Below, piece after piece: positions 1 to 11,979 of a DNA stretch of 64,000 nt. How positions within the stretch are numbered: position 1 is the stretch's first letter; every line of letters begins with the position of its first letter. The position numbers and the translations under genes were made by a program. The notes under the pieces are model-generated. The model saw nothing but the letters and a program-made list of their open reading frames with translations. It did no database searches and had not been told where the DNA came from. The stretch spans positions 7,784,001-7,848,000 of the forward strand of contig BSYO01000025.1 of NCBI GenBank assembly GCA_033239525.1, in the 5' to 3' direction. Origin of the DNA: Nepenthes gracilis. Taxonomy: Eukaryota > Streptophyta > Magnoliopsida > Caryophyllales > Nepenthaceae.

Positions 1-20
1 ATTAAATGTTCATATTAAAT

Positions 21-1434
21 TGTAAGCCCCGAAAATGTGTATTTGTACATCGGAAGTAAGGGAATGCGTCCCGGAGGCTTCTAGATGATATTTGACCATC
101 AGAGGTAAAAAATTTCAAACTCTTTTGTGAACTTGGATTGAATTACTAAAAGGGATTAAGTCCCACAGAAAGATGAGAACCGAGCAAGTAAATGGAGGGG
201 AATCCACCAAAGTACGATATGTGATAGATTTGATCTCCTGGATAGAGATAATGATGGGAATGTGATTTTTCGATTGGAAAATATGATGTACTTGTGATGG
301 ATCTTCCTCCAAGGAAGGATTAATCCTGAAACAAGTATCATGATTCATAGGGGTAGTATTCTCTGGTTTGCCATGTCCATCACGGTGTGAAGCCAAGGAA
401 TATTTGGCCACGTATTCTGGCCTCTCGTGGAAGCGGGTGATGTTCGTGCTATATTTTAGGATACTAATGTGGAAGAACGAGAACTGCCTTGGTCCCCGGG
501 AGATATGGGGCTAGTTGAGATAACCAAGTGCTGCAGGCCTAAAATATAGCCGATGGTCGAGTACTACAGGCCTAAAATGTAGCCGATGGTCGAGTATTAC
601 AGACTAAAATGTAACCGACTTTAGAATGTGTGGCAGACATATTCCTTTCCTTGTTCTCTCATATTGTTAGTTAGTACAACCTATTAACTCAGGTCCACAA
701 AGATTAATGAAAGTAATGAAAATGAATGGACGTAACCGGAACAAACATGCGAACCAGATGATCCTAGATGTGCCCCCTCCTCGCATGCTTCCTTTTATTT
801 AAGTTATATGTTTTCCATGCCCAATTACTGTTTTTCCTGTTAATTACTGTAGTTAGTGATATATGATTATATTTGATGAGCTGTACGCTTACTCATACTG
901 TTTCTTCTTCCAGATGAGAACATTAAGCTGGCACCTAATTAGTTAGAGTAAGGAAAGGGACTTGTTTGAGGAGATTAGCTGGATGGCGAAGGCTTGAAAT
1001 TTTGGATACGTTGTTATAATAGAATATAAATAGTCTAGTTGGATTAATGTGATTTGTTATTATTTTATGGTTATTGTTATACTTCCGCAGGTTTATGGAT
1101 TTAGCTATACTTCCGCATTTATGTTATATTTTGGATTTTATTTAGTCATAGATGGCATCTCTTCAGATCCAATACGGTAATTAGGAATACTGTGTTGGAG
1201 CTATGGACGGTATGGCGATGTGGTCCTGTGTATTGTATTGTAGGCCAAAATATCATAATCGAATAGTTGTATGCTTGTACAGGTTATTTTAAACAAGTTG
1301 TAAATCTATTTTTCATCCAATTGTAGAGGAAACTCTATCGAAATTTCTGCAAAATCCATAATGATAAATTATGGGTATAAGTTTATGTTACCATTGACGA
1401 AGGTTATTTAAGGAGAATAACTCGATCCGTCACA
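21..1434 (+). repeat. Probable solo LTR of a Ty3/gypsy-type element
   Basis: No coding frame is visible. The block opens with TGTAAGCCCC and closes with CCGTCACA, the TG...CA form of an LTR. It carries a 33-bp tandem repeat and a segment near 875-915 (GTACGCTTACTCAT followed by a pyrimidine-rich CTTCTTCCAG tract) that resembles, in opposite orientation, a segment of the solo LTR at 39543-41519. I found no target-site duplication: the flanks are taaat on the left and atatc on the right. The left boundary is 20 bases from the window edge, so completeness is uncertain. Confidence 0.4.
531..625. repeat. 33-bp tandem repeat, about 3 units
   Basis: Units start at 531, 564 and 597 with an exact 33-bp period. 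The shared core is CAGGCCTAAAATRTAGCCG followed by ATGGTCGAG. The third unit is diverged and incomplete. It lies within the LTR-like block. Confidence 0.85.
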
Positions 1435-1599
1435 ATATCTAACTTCTAATTATCCCCATGTTCACCAAGCCTAAGGCCTAAAACCAAGGAGCTCACTAAT
1501 CGATTTAATTTTTACTTAAATTACTAATAAATTATTCACACAAAAATAAACACATAATTATAATTTCCCAAACTAGCTAAATTGGTAGCCTTCTTAATA

Positions 1600-2990
1600 T
1601 TACATTTTGATGAAGGTAAAAATAATATGGTCTTTTATAAAATTTTTAGATAATTACAAGATTACAACTAACTTAGCATATGATATAAAAGATGAAGTTC
1701 AAAATGGTGAAAATCAATCTAATTATCAAGAAAGACTTGACTTGCCTAAAGTTTGAAAATTTACTCATTCATATTCTAAAGAACTAATTAATGGTAATCT
1801 TAGTGAAAATATAACACAAGATTATGTTTGAGAAATATTTATAATTACTTAACCTTTGTATCTCAATTCAAACCCAAATCTTTTACTAAAACCAAAAATA
1901 ATGAAAACTATATTATGATAATGCATGAAGAATTAAATCAGTTTAAAGAAATAGAGCTCGAAATCTTTTTTCTAGACCTAGTAATTATATCGTAATTATA
2001 ACTAGATGAGCTTTTAGAAATAAACTTGATGAAGATGAAAATATTATTGGAAATAAGACAAGATTAGTTGTTCAATGTTTTAAAAAAGAAGAAAGAATGG
2101 ACTATGATATAATTTCGCACCCATAGTTAGACTTAAATCTATTCCAATGTTTTTGACATTTGCTTATTAGAAGAATTTTAAATTATTTTAAATGGATATT
2201 AAAAGTGTATTTCTTAAATAAAATTATAATTGAAGAAATATATGTTGAACAATGTCCTATATATTTGACGATAAATATTTTTCAGTTCATAATTTTAAAT
2301 TCTATGAATTTCTTTATGGATTAAAAAAGACACCTAGAGTATAATATGAAAGATTAATTAAATACTTACTAAATAATAGATTTAGTATGGAAAAAGTTGG
2401 CACTTCTTTATTTATTAAACATAATGATGATGATTTTAAACCAATCGAAGTATATGAGGGAACTTTCAAAGAAAAATGATTTGAATGGTTATAAAATTTG
2501 TAAAATCATTACGAGTGTTTGCTTGAAATTAGGTATTTATAGAAATGGTAAATAAGTTAGAGTCTAAAGTATATATAGAAATGATATATAAATTTATTAC
2601 ATTTGACTGTTTGTAGGCTGATATACAAATTTTGTTACTATTTTTATTGCTAAAGTCGAATGCTTTGTTGCTGGATTAACTTGTGTGTAAATTCTTTGGA
2701 TGGAATATATACTTGAAGATTATCTTATTATTGAAAAAATTTGACACTGCAATAGATAACACCAGTGCAATTAATAGGCTAAAAATCTAATACAACATTA
2801 TAGGACAAAGTATATCAATGGTTGACATTATTTTATCATATATTATATTCAAAATGGAGATGATGTGTATTGAATATGACTATAATAAGGACCAACTCAG
2901 CTTATGTGAATAACAATTTTGTGACATTAAGAGAAATTGATATGCTCAATGTGTGATATATTTGTGTGTCTAATTTCTTTTAAAAAGGGG
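1600..2990 (+). pseudogene. Decayed Ty1/copia pol remnant (RT to RNase H), element A
   Basis: Frame-shifting translation of the + strand gives successive copia landmarks. Near 1925-1980 there is the RT entry MHEELNQF. NKTRLVVQ lies near 2053, YGLKKTPR near 2305, and LFIKHNDD near 2408. Near 2755-2830 comes an RNase H tail with a DNTSAIN motif. Stops and frameshifts are frequent, so it cannot be translated. A purine tract (AAAAAGGGGGAGA, 2982-2994) follows and serves as a typical polypurine tract, with an LTR start just after it. The 5' part of this element is absent from the window. Lineage assignment within copia is not attempted. Confidence 0.8.
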
Positions 2991-2996
2991 GAGATT

Positions 2997-3196
2997 TGTA
3001 TGCTTACATTTTGATGATTTTAAAAGGAGACAAATATGTATAGTTGATAAATTGATTTATCTATTTAATGATATGCTTGATGTTATATGGATATATACTA
3101 TTTGTCATCATCAAAATGGGAAGACTGTTACCTTAAAAATTCTTTAATTATTTTGATAATTATGAATATATTTATTAAGATTACCAATGCACACTA
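2997..3196 (+). repeat. 3' LTR start of copia element A, truncated
   Basis: Sequence beginning TGTATGCTTACATTTTGATG directly follows the polypurine tract of element A, as a 3' LTR should. It runs only about 200 bp before the LTR of element B begins at 3197, so it appears interrupted or truncated by that insertion. Confidence 0.6.
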
Positions 3197-3654
3197 TGTA
3201 GGCTTCAGCAGTCAAACTGTCGAGCCAAGCTGAGCCGAGCCGGCTTCTTCAAGTCAATTCTTAGCCGGTTGCAGCCGATTGCGTCTTCTCTTCATTTCGT
3301 CTTCCTCGACAGCTGATCTCCTCCTACCGTTCAATTCTATTGATTGCTGAAATATTAGTGGTCCATTTAAGTGATGGTAACTCTCCCATTAACGCACTCA
3401 TCAATTCTCGGCCGGTTGATCAAGTAACGCCCGATTAAGGTATTTGATGGTTTTGCTTATAAATCAAGCATTCTGGCTTTGTTCCTGGTACCCCACTTAT
3501 ATAATACATCATCTTGAAGAGTAAGGCGTGTTCAGAAGCTCACAGCTTGTTCGTTTCGCAAAGTCCGAAAACAGAGCAAGCAAATGACGAGAGGTATAAA
3601 ATTCGATCATTTATTCCGCTTTCGTGGTTGTTTAAGCCACATTATATGCTTACA
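3197..3654 (+). repeat. 5' LTR of copia element B
   Basis: This 458-bp block starts TGTAGGCTTC and ends ATGCTTACA. Two bases later comes a perfect initiator-methionine tRNA primer-binding site. Its first 165 bp recur inverted at 6705-6869. TATA-like stretches (CTTATAAATC near 3459, TTATATAATA near 3497) sit in its 3' third. It lies immediately right of the truncated LTR of element A. Confidence 0.85.
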
Positions 3655-3656
3655 TT

Positions 3657-3668
3657 TGGTATCAGAGC
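3657..3668 (+). other. Primer-binding site (tRNA-iMet) of copia element B
   Basis: TGGTATCAGAGC is the standard copia primer-binding site complementary to the 3' end of plant initiator methionine tRNA. It lies two bases after the LTR end. Confidence 0.92.
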
Positions 3669-4765
3669 GAGGCATCACCTCTGCCTTTGCCGTTCTGCCA
3701 ATTTTTTATTTTTGTCCAAAACTTGAAATTCTTAAAGTTTCCGTTTTTTAAAGATTCGGTAAAAAATGAGCACCGGGAATCGTTGGGAAATTTAATTTCC
3801 GACATTTCCATATAATTTTCATCAATTTTGGTGTTCATATGGCGTTGTTTTAATTGGGTCTGAAAAACGGGTTGAATCGGGCGTTGTCGGGTTCGAGCGA
3901 ACCCGGCGAAGGTAGAAGACAACATGAATGGCGTCGTTTAACTGTTGCTATAGTTTATAAACGACGTCGTTTTATCTTCTGTTTTCAATATCCTGAATGA
4001 CATCGTTTCGTGGGTTTGTTTTTGATTTATAAACAACGTTGTTCTGCTATAGTGTATTTAAAAATATATATATATACTGCGGTCCAGTTTTGTGTGCGGC
4101 CCACACGGCTTCTGGCCAATCACTGTAGCAATGCAGAAAATCCAAAATGCGGCTTGCGAACGCAGTGGCCGGGGTTCAAACGCGGGTCATAGGAGACAGA
4201 CGCCGTTTCATCGCTGCGCTGAACACTCGGTTGGCGTTCATTTGGGCAGATTAATTTCATCTATACGTTTAGATAATATGTATATATATATATAATATAT
4301 ATATACGTATATATTTATATATATATAATTATATTTATTATATATAAAGAATAAAATATAATATTCAGAATATAATTGTATATATGTGTATATAATGTCT
4401 AGTGATTAAAATAATTTAATTAATTAGAGATTAGCCATAGCGTCCTTAATTAATAAAATTATTTTTATTGTCACGTGTGGTATAAAGATATTAATTGTGG
4501 CTAATTATTTTTTATATAATAAAATTTATCCCATAAAAAATTTTATTATATTAAATTAATTAATCAGGATAAAATATCAAATTATTTTTCTTAATTTGTC
4601 CACAGGGATTAAGAATTGGAATATACTTTAATAATTTTATCATAAAATTGGACATGAATCTACTTGAATTAAAATTTAGCCCACAGGTAATTTTTTTGTC
4701 AATTGATTCATGATGTATACTTTACATTGGTAAAATATAATTCTGTATTTTGTTAGCCTCATTTA
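3669..4765 (+). other. Untranslated leader of copia element B with AT-rich tract
   Basis: No supported gene. GC-richer sequence up to about 4270 (several imperfect copies of ACGACGTCGTTT-like words near 3930-4050) gives way to an alternating AT tract (4276-4345) and then very AT-rich DNA up to the gag start. Confidence 0.5.
4276..4345. repeat. (AT)n-rich simple sequence
   Basis: Nearly uninterrupted alternation of A and T with occasional G or C, able to fold on itself. Confidence 0.85.
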
Positions 4766-6705
4766 TTGGATGTTAAGCATGTATTTATTTTTATACAATT
4801 ATTCAATTTGTTAATCTTTTCGCTCATAAGATGTGAAATTTCTGAACTAAAAGGTAATAACTATAAGGTGTGGAATGAGAGAATTCTTCTTCACATAGGG
4901 TGGATGGATATAGATTATGCTATACGAAAAGACGAACCACCTGCTCTTATTCTTACCAGCACTCCAATTGATGTAACTCTTTATGAACGCTGAGAGCAAT
5001 CTAATCACCTCAGTTTAATATTCATAAAGACTAAAATCTCTGCTGGTATTCGTGATTCTGTCGACCAGCATAATAAAGTGCGGGATTTACTAAAGGCTAT
5101 TGAAGAGCAATTTGAGACTTCAGATGAAGCACTTACTAGCACCCTGATAATGAAGTTTTTATTTATAAGGCTCACCAGTGTTAAGGGTGTGCGTGAGCAT
5201 ATAATGCAGATGAGGGATATAACGGCTCAATTGAAAAACTTAGAGGTGAAAATATCTGAATCTTTCATTGTGTACTATATTTTGAACACGCTTCCACCAC
5301 AATATAGACTTTTTGAAATCTCTTATAATACACATAAAGATAAATGGTCAATCAATGAACTCATGATCATGTGTGTCCAAGAGGAAGGAAGGCTCATGAT
5401 GGAATAGAGTGAGAGCGTTTACATGATCAAAGAAGGAAAGTTCATGACACAAGTCAAAAAGAAGAGAAAAGGTAAAATACCTCATCAATCTGACATTAAG
5501 AAGGAGTCCAAGTACTTCTTCTATAAAAAGAATGGGCACGTTAAGAAGGATTGTATCAAGTATCAGAATTGGCTTGAAAAGAAAGGTAATCCATTCTCTT
5601 TTGTATGTTATGAATCTAATATCGTTAATATTACACATAACACATAGTGGATTAATTCTGGTTCTACAATCCATATTTCAAATTCTTTACAGGGCTTGCA
5701 AAACCTAAGGAAGCCAGTAGGTAGTGAACAAAGCATCTTCTTCGAAAATAAGATGTGTTCACATATGGAGGCCATTGGAACATGCAACTTAGTTTTGAGT
5801 AATGGCTTTGTTTTGTTACTAGAAAAGACCTTTTATATTCCAAATTTCTCAAAAAATTTAATTTCAGTTTCAAGACTTGTACCTTTTGGATATTCTGTTA
5901 CATTTTCAGACTCATTTTTCAGTTTATATTATAAGTCTGACATTGTTGGGAATGGTACACCGTCTGATGGTCTTTATTGCTTAAATTTATAAAATAATAC
6001 CTCCTTCAATATTGTGCATGCTGATACTAGCATTAAACGATGTGTTATGAATAAATATTCCTCTATGTTGTGGTATAGGAGTTATACCATATCTCCATTG
6101 ATAGAATCAAAAGATTGATAAATGATGTAGTACTTAGTACTCTAAATTTTACTGATTTTAAGACTTGTATGGACTGTATTCAAGAAAAGCAAACCAACAA
6201 GACTAAGAAAAATGCCAAGAGGAGTTCGAACATATTAAAAATTATACATACTGATATTTGTAGTCCTGATATTGACTCATATGGTCCAAAATATTTCATC
6301 ACCTTTATTGATGATTTCTCACGATATATATATCTCTACTTGCTTCATAATAAGAATAAAACCTTAGATACTTTTAAATTATTTAAAGTAGAAGTAAAGA
6401 AATAATGTAGAAAACAAATCAAGATTGTGAGATCAGATAGAGGTGGAGAGTGTTATGGAAGATATACTAAAAATGGACAAATGCCTGGTCCATTTGTAAG
6501 GTTTCTTCAAGAATATGGGATTGTTGCCCAATATACTATGTCTGGTTCTCCGGACCAAAATAGTGTAGTAGAAAGAAGAAATCAAACATTATTGGACATG
6601 GTAAGGAGTATACTTAATAACTCCGAATTTTTAAAATCCTTGTGGAGTGAAGCTCTTAAAACGACGGTGTATATATTAAATCGGGTCCCAATGAAAGCTG
6701 TTCCA
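4766..6705 (+). pseudogene. Copia element B gag-protease-integrase, 5' half of polyprotein, broken
   Basis: Consecutive + strand pieces give copia gag (4766-5407, with KGNNYKVWNERILL and a ...VREHIMQMRDI... helix region), then a degenerate CCHC knuckle in 5423-5647. In the knuckle the second cysteine of the CxxC pair is Tyr (FFYKKNGHVKKDC). Next come a protease-like WINSGSTIHIS segment near 5647 and a pre-integrase stretch (5696-5992). Last is the integrase core, with HTDICSP and FIDDFSRY (6260-6330), RSDRGGECYG (6430) and NSVVERRNQTLL (6560). In-frame stops separate the pieces (for example TGA at 4991 and TAG at 5405). Reverse transcriptase should follow after VPMKAVP, but the frame runs at about 6705 into an inverted copy of the element's own LTR. 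The element cannot be autonomous. Confidence 0.88.
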
Positions 6706-6869
6706 ATGGACGACTAATACTTTAACAATCAGTGGAATTGAACGGTAGAAGGAGATCAGGCATCGAGGAAGACGAAATGAAGAGAAGAAGCAATCAGCTG
6801 CAACCGGCTCAGAATCGGCTTGAAGAAGCTGGCTCGGCTCGGCTCGATGGCTCACTGCTAAAGCCTACA
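6705..6869 (-). repeat. Inverted fragment of the copia B LTR
   Basis: Read on the minus strand, this matches the first 165 bp of the LTR at 3197-3361 with modest divergence (shared words include TGTAGGCTT, TTGAAGAAGC in complement and the GAATTGAACGGTAG block). The LTR start lies at 6869, next to a minus-strand polypurine tract AAGTGGGAGA (6871-6880). Only about a third of the LTR is kept. Confidence 0.85.
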
Positions 6870-7900
6870 TTCTCCCACTTAGTCCATGTTTTACTTGATG
6901 TGATAACCAAACCCATCAATTCTCAAACTTAGGAAATAAATATACGAATCATGGCGATAAGTCCTCTAATAATGAGTAATATCTTCCATATATTACAATA
7001 TATTACATTTCTCAAGTCATATTCGTATCCGGTAATATTACTTTATGAATGAACCTTATATTTATTCTTTGTCCAATAATTAATGACATTTTCAAATCAA
7101 TCAATGTGTACATAATTTTAAGAAATATCATAACAGATAAATAAAAATTTTATTAAATATCATTGTCCATATAATGAAAATTACAAAATAAAACTTAGTC
7201 CTATTTTTATTACAAGATCCTTAAACCTCAATGGTGGTATGCCTTTTATCAAATGATCAGCGATTATCAATTCAGTACTAATATGCTCAATAGCAATTTT
7301 CTTTCCTTTAATGCACTCCTTTATGGCTAAAAATTGAATATCGATGTATTTACTTCGATTGCTACTTTTATTATTTTTAGTAAGAAAAACAGCAGCTGAA
7401 TTATCGCAATATATCTTTAATGGCCTTGAGATGAAATCAACCACTCTAAACCTAGACACGAAATTCCTCATCCATACACCATACTTTGTAGCCTTGAAAC
7501 AAGTAACGAACTCAGCTTCCATAGTGGAAGTAGCAATCCAGGTTTGCTTTGCACTTCACTAGGATACAGTTCCACCGGTAAATAAAAATATATAATCGGA
7601 TGTTGATTTACGTGAATCAACACATCCAACGAAGTCTGAATCGGAGTACCCTAATACTTCTAAATTGTCGATCCGTCTATATGTAAGCATGTAGTTTTTG
7701 GTACCTTAAAGATACCTCATCACTTTCTTAGCAGCTTTCTAGTGTTCCATACTTGGATTACTCTAAAATCTTCCTAACATTCCAACTATAAATGCTATGT
7801 CAGGTCTTGTACATACCTGAACATATATCAAACTTCCAACAACGGAAGCATACAGAATGTTTTTGATATGTTCCTGTTCTAACCCTAGTAGCTAATATCA
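6870..7900 (-). pseudogene. Copia RT end and RNase H on the minus strand (3' half of element B type)
   Basis: The minus strand from 7522 to 7181 encodes a typical copia RNase H tail: EAEFVTCFKATKYGVWM, then YCDNSAAVF, NRSKYIDIQFLAIKE, IEHISTELIIADHLIKG. Upstream on the same strand (7890-7560), with stops, are RT-end motifs VCTRPDIAF, HWKAAKKVMRYL and YSDSDFVGC. A spacer of about 310 bp and a polypurine tract lead into the inverted LTR fragment. The simplest reading is that this is the 3' half of the same copia family placed in inverse orientation to the gag-integrase half. Catalytic integrity of RNase H is doubtful, and the frame lacks a proper start. Confidence 0.88.
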
Positions 7901-7904
7901 CCAC

Positions 7905-8631
7905 GCACAATGCACTGGAATTCATCCGCTAGAGTATAGTGAGTAGATTTGGCATTCTTGAGGTCATCGTAACTGATAACGGAACCCAATTCTTGGGGAA
8001 GCACTTCACCAAGTATTGCACCAATTTAGGCATCAAATTAATCCACACTTTGGTGACATACCCTCAGGTAAACGGATAAGTGGAGGTCACTAACCAAACG
8101 CTACTCTACGGTTTGAAAACCAAGTTGGAGGACATAGGGGGCTCATGGGTTGACGAGTTCTCCTCCGTCCTATGGTCATACTAGACGACTCCTAAGGAAC
8201 CAACTCGCAAGACACCTTTCAGCCTCTACTACAGGATTGAAATGGTAATTTCTATTGAGATTGGACTCCCAAGTCTTAGGGTTGAAGCCTTCGATCCACT
8301 TGGTAACTCCCAGAAGATTAGGAAACACTTAGACTTATTGGAGGAAACCCGCGACACAGCCAGAATGCAGATAGCAGCCTACTAGTAACGAGTCGCTCGC
8401 TATTACAACAAGAAAGTGAAAGCATGACAATTCGGAGTTAGAGACCTAGTCTTGCGAAACATAGAGGCCATGGGCAAGACAGCCGACCGGAATAAGCTTT
8501 TCTCGAATTGGGAAGGCCCGTTTCTAGTTTCAGTCGTTATGCGGAATGGAGCATATAAGCTCCGAACCCAGAACGGCAAGTTGGTCCCACGGACGTGAAA
8601 CGCGGTTCACCTAAAACATTATTTCCAGTGA
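7905..8631 (+). pseudogene. Ty3/gypsy Tat-type integrase remnant (element Tat I)
   Basis: The + strand frame gives the integrase core and C-terminal domain of a Tat-lineage polyprotein: RFGILEVIVTDNGTQF (catalytic Asp), LVTYPQVNG then VEVTNQT (catalytic Glu region), LYGLKTKLEDIGGSWVDE, TPFSLYY, IEIGLPSLRV, ARYYNKKV, FGVRDLVLR, NWEGPF and the usual end AVHLKHYFQ followed by TGA at 8629. At least four in-frame stops interrupt it. Everything upstream (gag, protease, RT, RNase H) is missing; the left edge abuts the inverted copia block at about 7900. Confidence 0.88.
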
Positions 8632-8832
8632 AGGTCTAGATAGGTCATCTATATGACATGAAGTATGCTTGGAACATTCATTATGATTAATAGAAGAAAG
8701 TTTCTTTTTTCATTTGTATTGTGCTATGCTTTTCTTTTCTTTCTTTTCCATATAAATGCTTGCTTGCAGGATACATGAAATAAATGACCTAGACTGCCCC
8801 TAAGTCGGGCAAATTTTTGCTCTTTCACAATT

Positions 8833-9066
8833 AAATTCTGGTTATCCAAGCAATCCGTTAGCAATTGAATTAAACCCTGATCATCCAAGCGTCCTGTAGG
8901 CGGTCGATTTAAACCCTAGTCATCCAAGCGGCCTATAGGCGGTCGAATTAAACCCTGATCATCCAGACGGCTCGTAAGATGTCGAATTAAATCCTAATCA
9001 TCTAGGCAGCTCATAAGTGGTTGAACTAAATCTTGGTCATCCAAGTCAACCTCCTCCAATAAGAGA
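8833..9066 (+). repeat. 39-bp tandem repeat, six units
   Basis: Units start at 8833, 8872, 8911, 8950, 8989 and 9028, exactly 39 bp apart. The consensus opens with AAACCCTGRTCATCCAAGCG and closes with a GGTCGAATT-like word. Divergence rises toward both ends, which suggests an old array. Although 39 is a multiple of three, no open frame runs through it. Confidence 0.92.
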
Positions 9067-9655
9067 TAGCGTGGTTAGTCTACAACGGTCAACAAAGTAA
9101 GAGCAAAGTGTTCCATCTAAAAGTTGGCCGCCTATAGTCATACATGGGCAGCGCCACCCAAACCTCTACACACGCTCGAGTATAAAACCGACTTGGTATG
9201 ACATCAGGATTCACCCTGATATCTCCTTAAGGAATTAGGTCCATCTGAGAGCACAACATTCGTCTCCAATGTTGTGAGACGATCGGCCTACTCATACACA
9301 GTATACAAAGCCGGCCGGGCATTACGAAAAGTAAATAGCTAATGAAAGCAAAATCATGAAAACGGGAGCAAGAAGAGTAACAAAGACGTAGAATTTTTAG
9401 AGAAGGAAACGTGAAAATTTTGAACGGATGAACGGATTTTACAAAGGCACGCTGCCGTTAGAGTAAGACAGCGCATCGAAAAGGTACGTCCATCATTACG
9501 GACACGTGTTGCTTTCAGAGAGAGAAAAATCGAATCGGATCTTATGGTAAATTAATTATCGGGTTCGCAAATTCACTATATATTGACACGTGGCTAACTT
9601 TTCAATTGAAAGTTCGGCAACATGATGGCATGCCAATTCAGTCCCCACCAGGTCT

Positions 9656-9860
9656 CCGGATTCTTACTAGGATGGTGAACGAATTTGGTCAACGCTCCCT
9701 TTAGCTAGTTCTCCGAATTCTTACCAGGATGGTTAACGAATCCAATCAATACTCGTCTTCTTGCTCAATTGTTTAGATTCTTATCAAGACGGTCAATAAA
9801 TCCTGTCAACGCTCTTCTTCCTGCTCAATTCACCGGATTCTCACCATGACGATTGATGAA
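9656..9860 (+). repeat. 57-60-bp imperfect tandem repeat, four units
   Basis: The word GGATTCTTACYAGGATGGT followed by AACGAAT..GGTCAACGCT recurs with spacings of about 57, 60 and 60 bp. Each unit ends in a GTCAACGCT-like word related to the palindromic repeats at 11980-12280. Confidence 0.85.
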
Positions 9861-10483
9861 TATGGTCAACGCTTCCTACAGCTTAAAACTCTGAATCTTG
9901 GTGTTAGGGTCAACAGTCGTAAGCAATGCAACCAGCAAACCAAGAGCCGCTGCTAGTTTCCTCATCAAGTTATCTCAGACAAGTTACCCAACCAGGCGCG
10001 TCCCATCGCGAATATGCTGGAGGTCGGAGTCCCAGACCACCAATATAAGGGGTTAGTGATGGGGACATTAGTAATGGATTGGCTCACAAATGAGGAAATA
10101 ATCCAAATCCTCAGCAGCCCATTTCTGCCTGGATGGTCAACGCTACCGTTGACCGGATAAAGGATAAGTGACCGGCAGAGGCCCAATATTAGGATAGCCC
10201 ATTAGAGTCTAGGACAGTCAACATTTCTATGACGGACCGGACATATTCCACCACATACGGCCGCCGTCAATCCTATTCTATTACATATATATGGTATAAT
10301 TACGAACATTTCGAATATCCAGGTGGATATAAAAATTTTCTTTCTTTCTTTTCTTCTATTTTTATCTTGGGATTTTGCGTGCACAGGATCACTTAAGGCC
10401 GAACTTCTTGAGTTGGCCATCAAAGTTTTATGCTCTCACATGACCGGCAAGCGTTAAAATCAGTCAGATAGGAAGACCTTGAC

Positions 10484-11875
10484 ATGAGTTGAGATGCTCC
10501 AGGAATGTCAAACTTCATCCTCCCATATAGTAATACAGAAACATACTAATGTCCATTAATTTTACAATGTTTTACAAGTCTTTTCCAAAATATCAAAAGT
10601 GAATACATCAATTCCCTTGCTCCTTCGCTGATTAACTCCGGCCAGCTATGCCATCGAGCTACTCCGTAAGACTCTATTCCATTTCATCCTCCATAAACTT
10701 CTCATCATCTGAAAAACAGAAAGAGTAAGCTACAAAGCCCAGCAAGGTACCCACATGTGAAAAACATTAATATATATATCATCAGATCAAACTAGTGAAC
10801 TGTAACATAAGCTTAGCATGCGAGTAAGAAATTCACTATATCATTTCTTCTTTAAGTTCAGAAATCTTCGTTCTTATTCTTAGTTGTCTTGTCTTTGTCA
10901 TCATAAGAATCGTAAAACCATACAGAATACTTATTATCTTTAGGGACCAGACGGGAGTGGACAATATCAAGGAAGGGCTGTGTACTACCCCACAACCTAA
11001 GGCCATATCCTCTTATTATACTCCCAGAGGCGGGCGGTAATGCCTTTCACCTGGCATACGGGGCCGTAGTCCATAAATCTTTGCCACCAGAAATTTTCCT
11101 ATGGCCCAGGGGCACTCCTCGAGTGTCACTCTAATATCCTTCATCCAATTTCAACAGCAAGCTTAACGGAAACTCAGATCAAAGTTCATATAGTTCAATG
11201 GCCATCTATCGTATCTCAAAAGTCGAATAACATAGAGTTTCACTTGTTGTCCAGATTATACACATTTTTCTTGTTCCTATAGCCTTCATTCTTAACTTCA
11301 AACAATTGAAATCCATATGACATTAATAGCCTTTCCTTTAACGTCTTAAAATCAAAGATCTTTTATCAAAGTGTCGGAGGTCTCATTTATCAAAGCCGGA
11401 GGTCTTGTGTCAAAAACCAGATGTCATTTATCAAAATCCGAAGATCTTTTAACAAAAGCCGGAGGTCATTTTACACGTATTATAATTAGATATCTTAACA
11501 ACCTGTTCGTGGCCAGACTTCATACAGGTAAGTAAGGTTAATCAGAGATCTTTATGAAAACACATAGCAGAGCTTCTTTTAAACATAACGTTAACAGAAA
11601 TTCTTCCTTAATACAGATGATCAGAGCAAATATCATGGTATACCTTAATATAAGTTCATCAAAATCAGGTATTCTTGCATTACAAACATGAACTAAAAAA
11701 AAGATGAGTACGCTTACATTAAATTATGAACTTAAAAACAGGGGCATACTTGCCTGAGTCTCTTCACTTCGGCTTGGAATCCTAGGTTTTTTCACTAAGA
11801 AGCTCGGTCGAGAGCCTCCTCCTAACCTTTTTCCTTGCACTCTCTAGTTTCTTATTTATAGGCCATTGGTCTGGC
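10484..11875 (-). repeat. Possible LTR insertion inside the Tat I spacer
   Basis: Read on the minus strand, the block has a TATA-like CCTATAAATAAGAAAC near 11865-11850, then purine-rich leader sequence, GTAAGCGTACTCATC near 11717, and an end CTCATGTCA at 10484. The motif GAGTAAGCTACAAAGCCCAG near 10724 is of the type seen in the other LTR-like blocks. The right boundary is not clear and no target duplication was found. Confidence 0.3.
11358..11475 (+). repeat. About 22-bp imperfect tandem repeat, five units
   Basis: Units of the form TTTATCAAAGCCGGAGGTCT recur with spacings of 20-23 bp. The third unit is shortened. Confidence 0.85.
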
Positions 11876-11979
11876 GGTAGTAGGTAGGGCAGGTCAACCA
11901 CTCGGAGGTGGTTGAAAGTCGGTTACTTACTTAAGCATGGTTATCCTGACTTTACATTTTGTAAGGGTTCCTTCATTAT

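Noticed and set aside
4130..4195. tRNA-like segment (GGGGTTCAAACGCGGG)
   Set aside because: It has a T-loop-like word but no T-stem pairing, acceptor or D arm; it lies in a copia leader.
11358..11475. CRISPR-like array
   Set aside because: The repeats are contiguous with no unique spacers, and the DNA is clearly eukaryotic; it is a tandem repeat in a retrotransposon.
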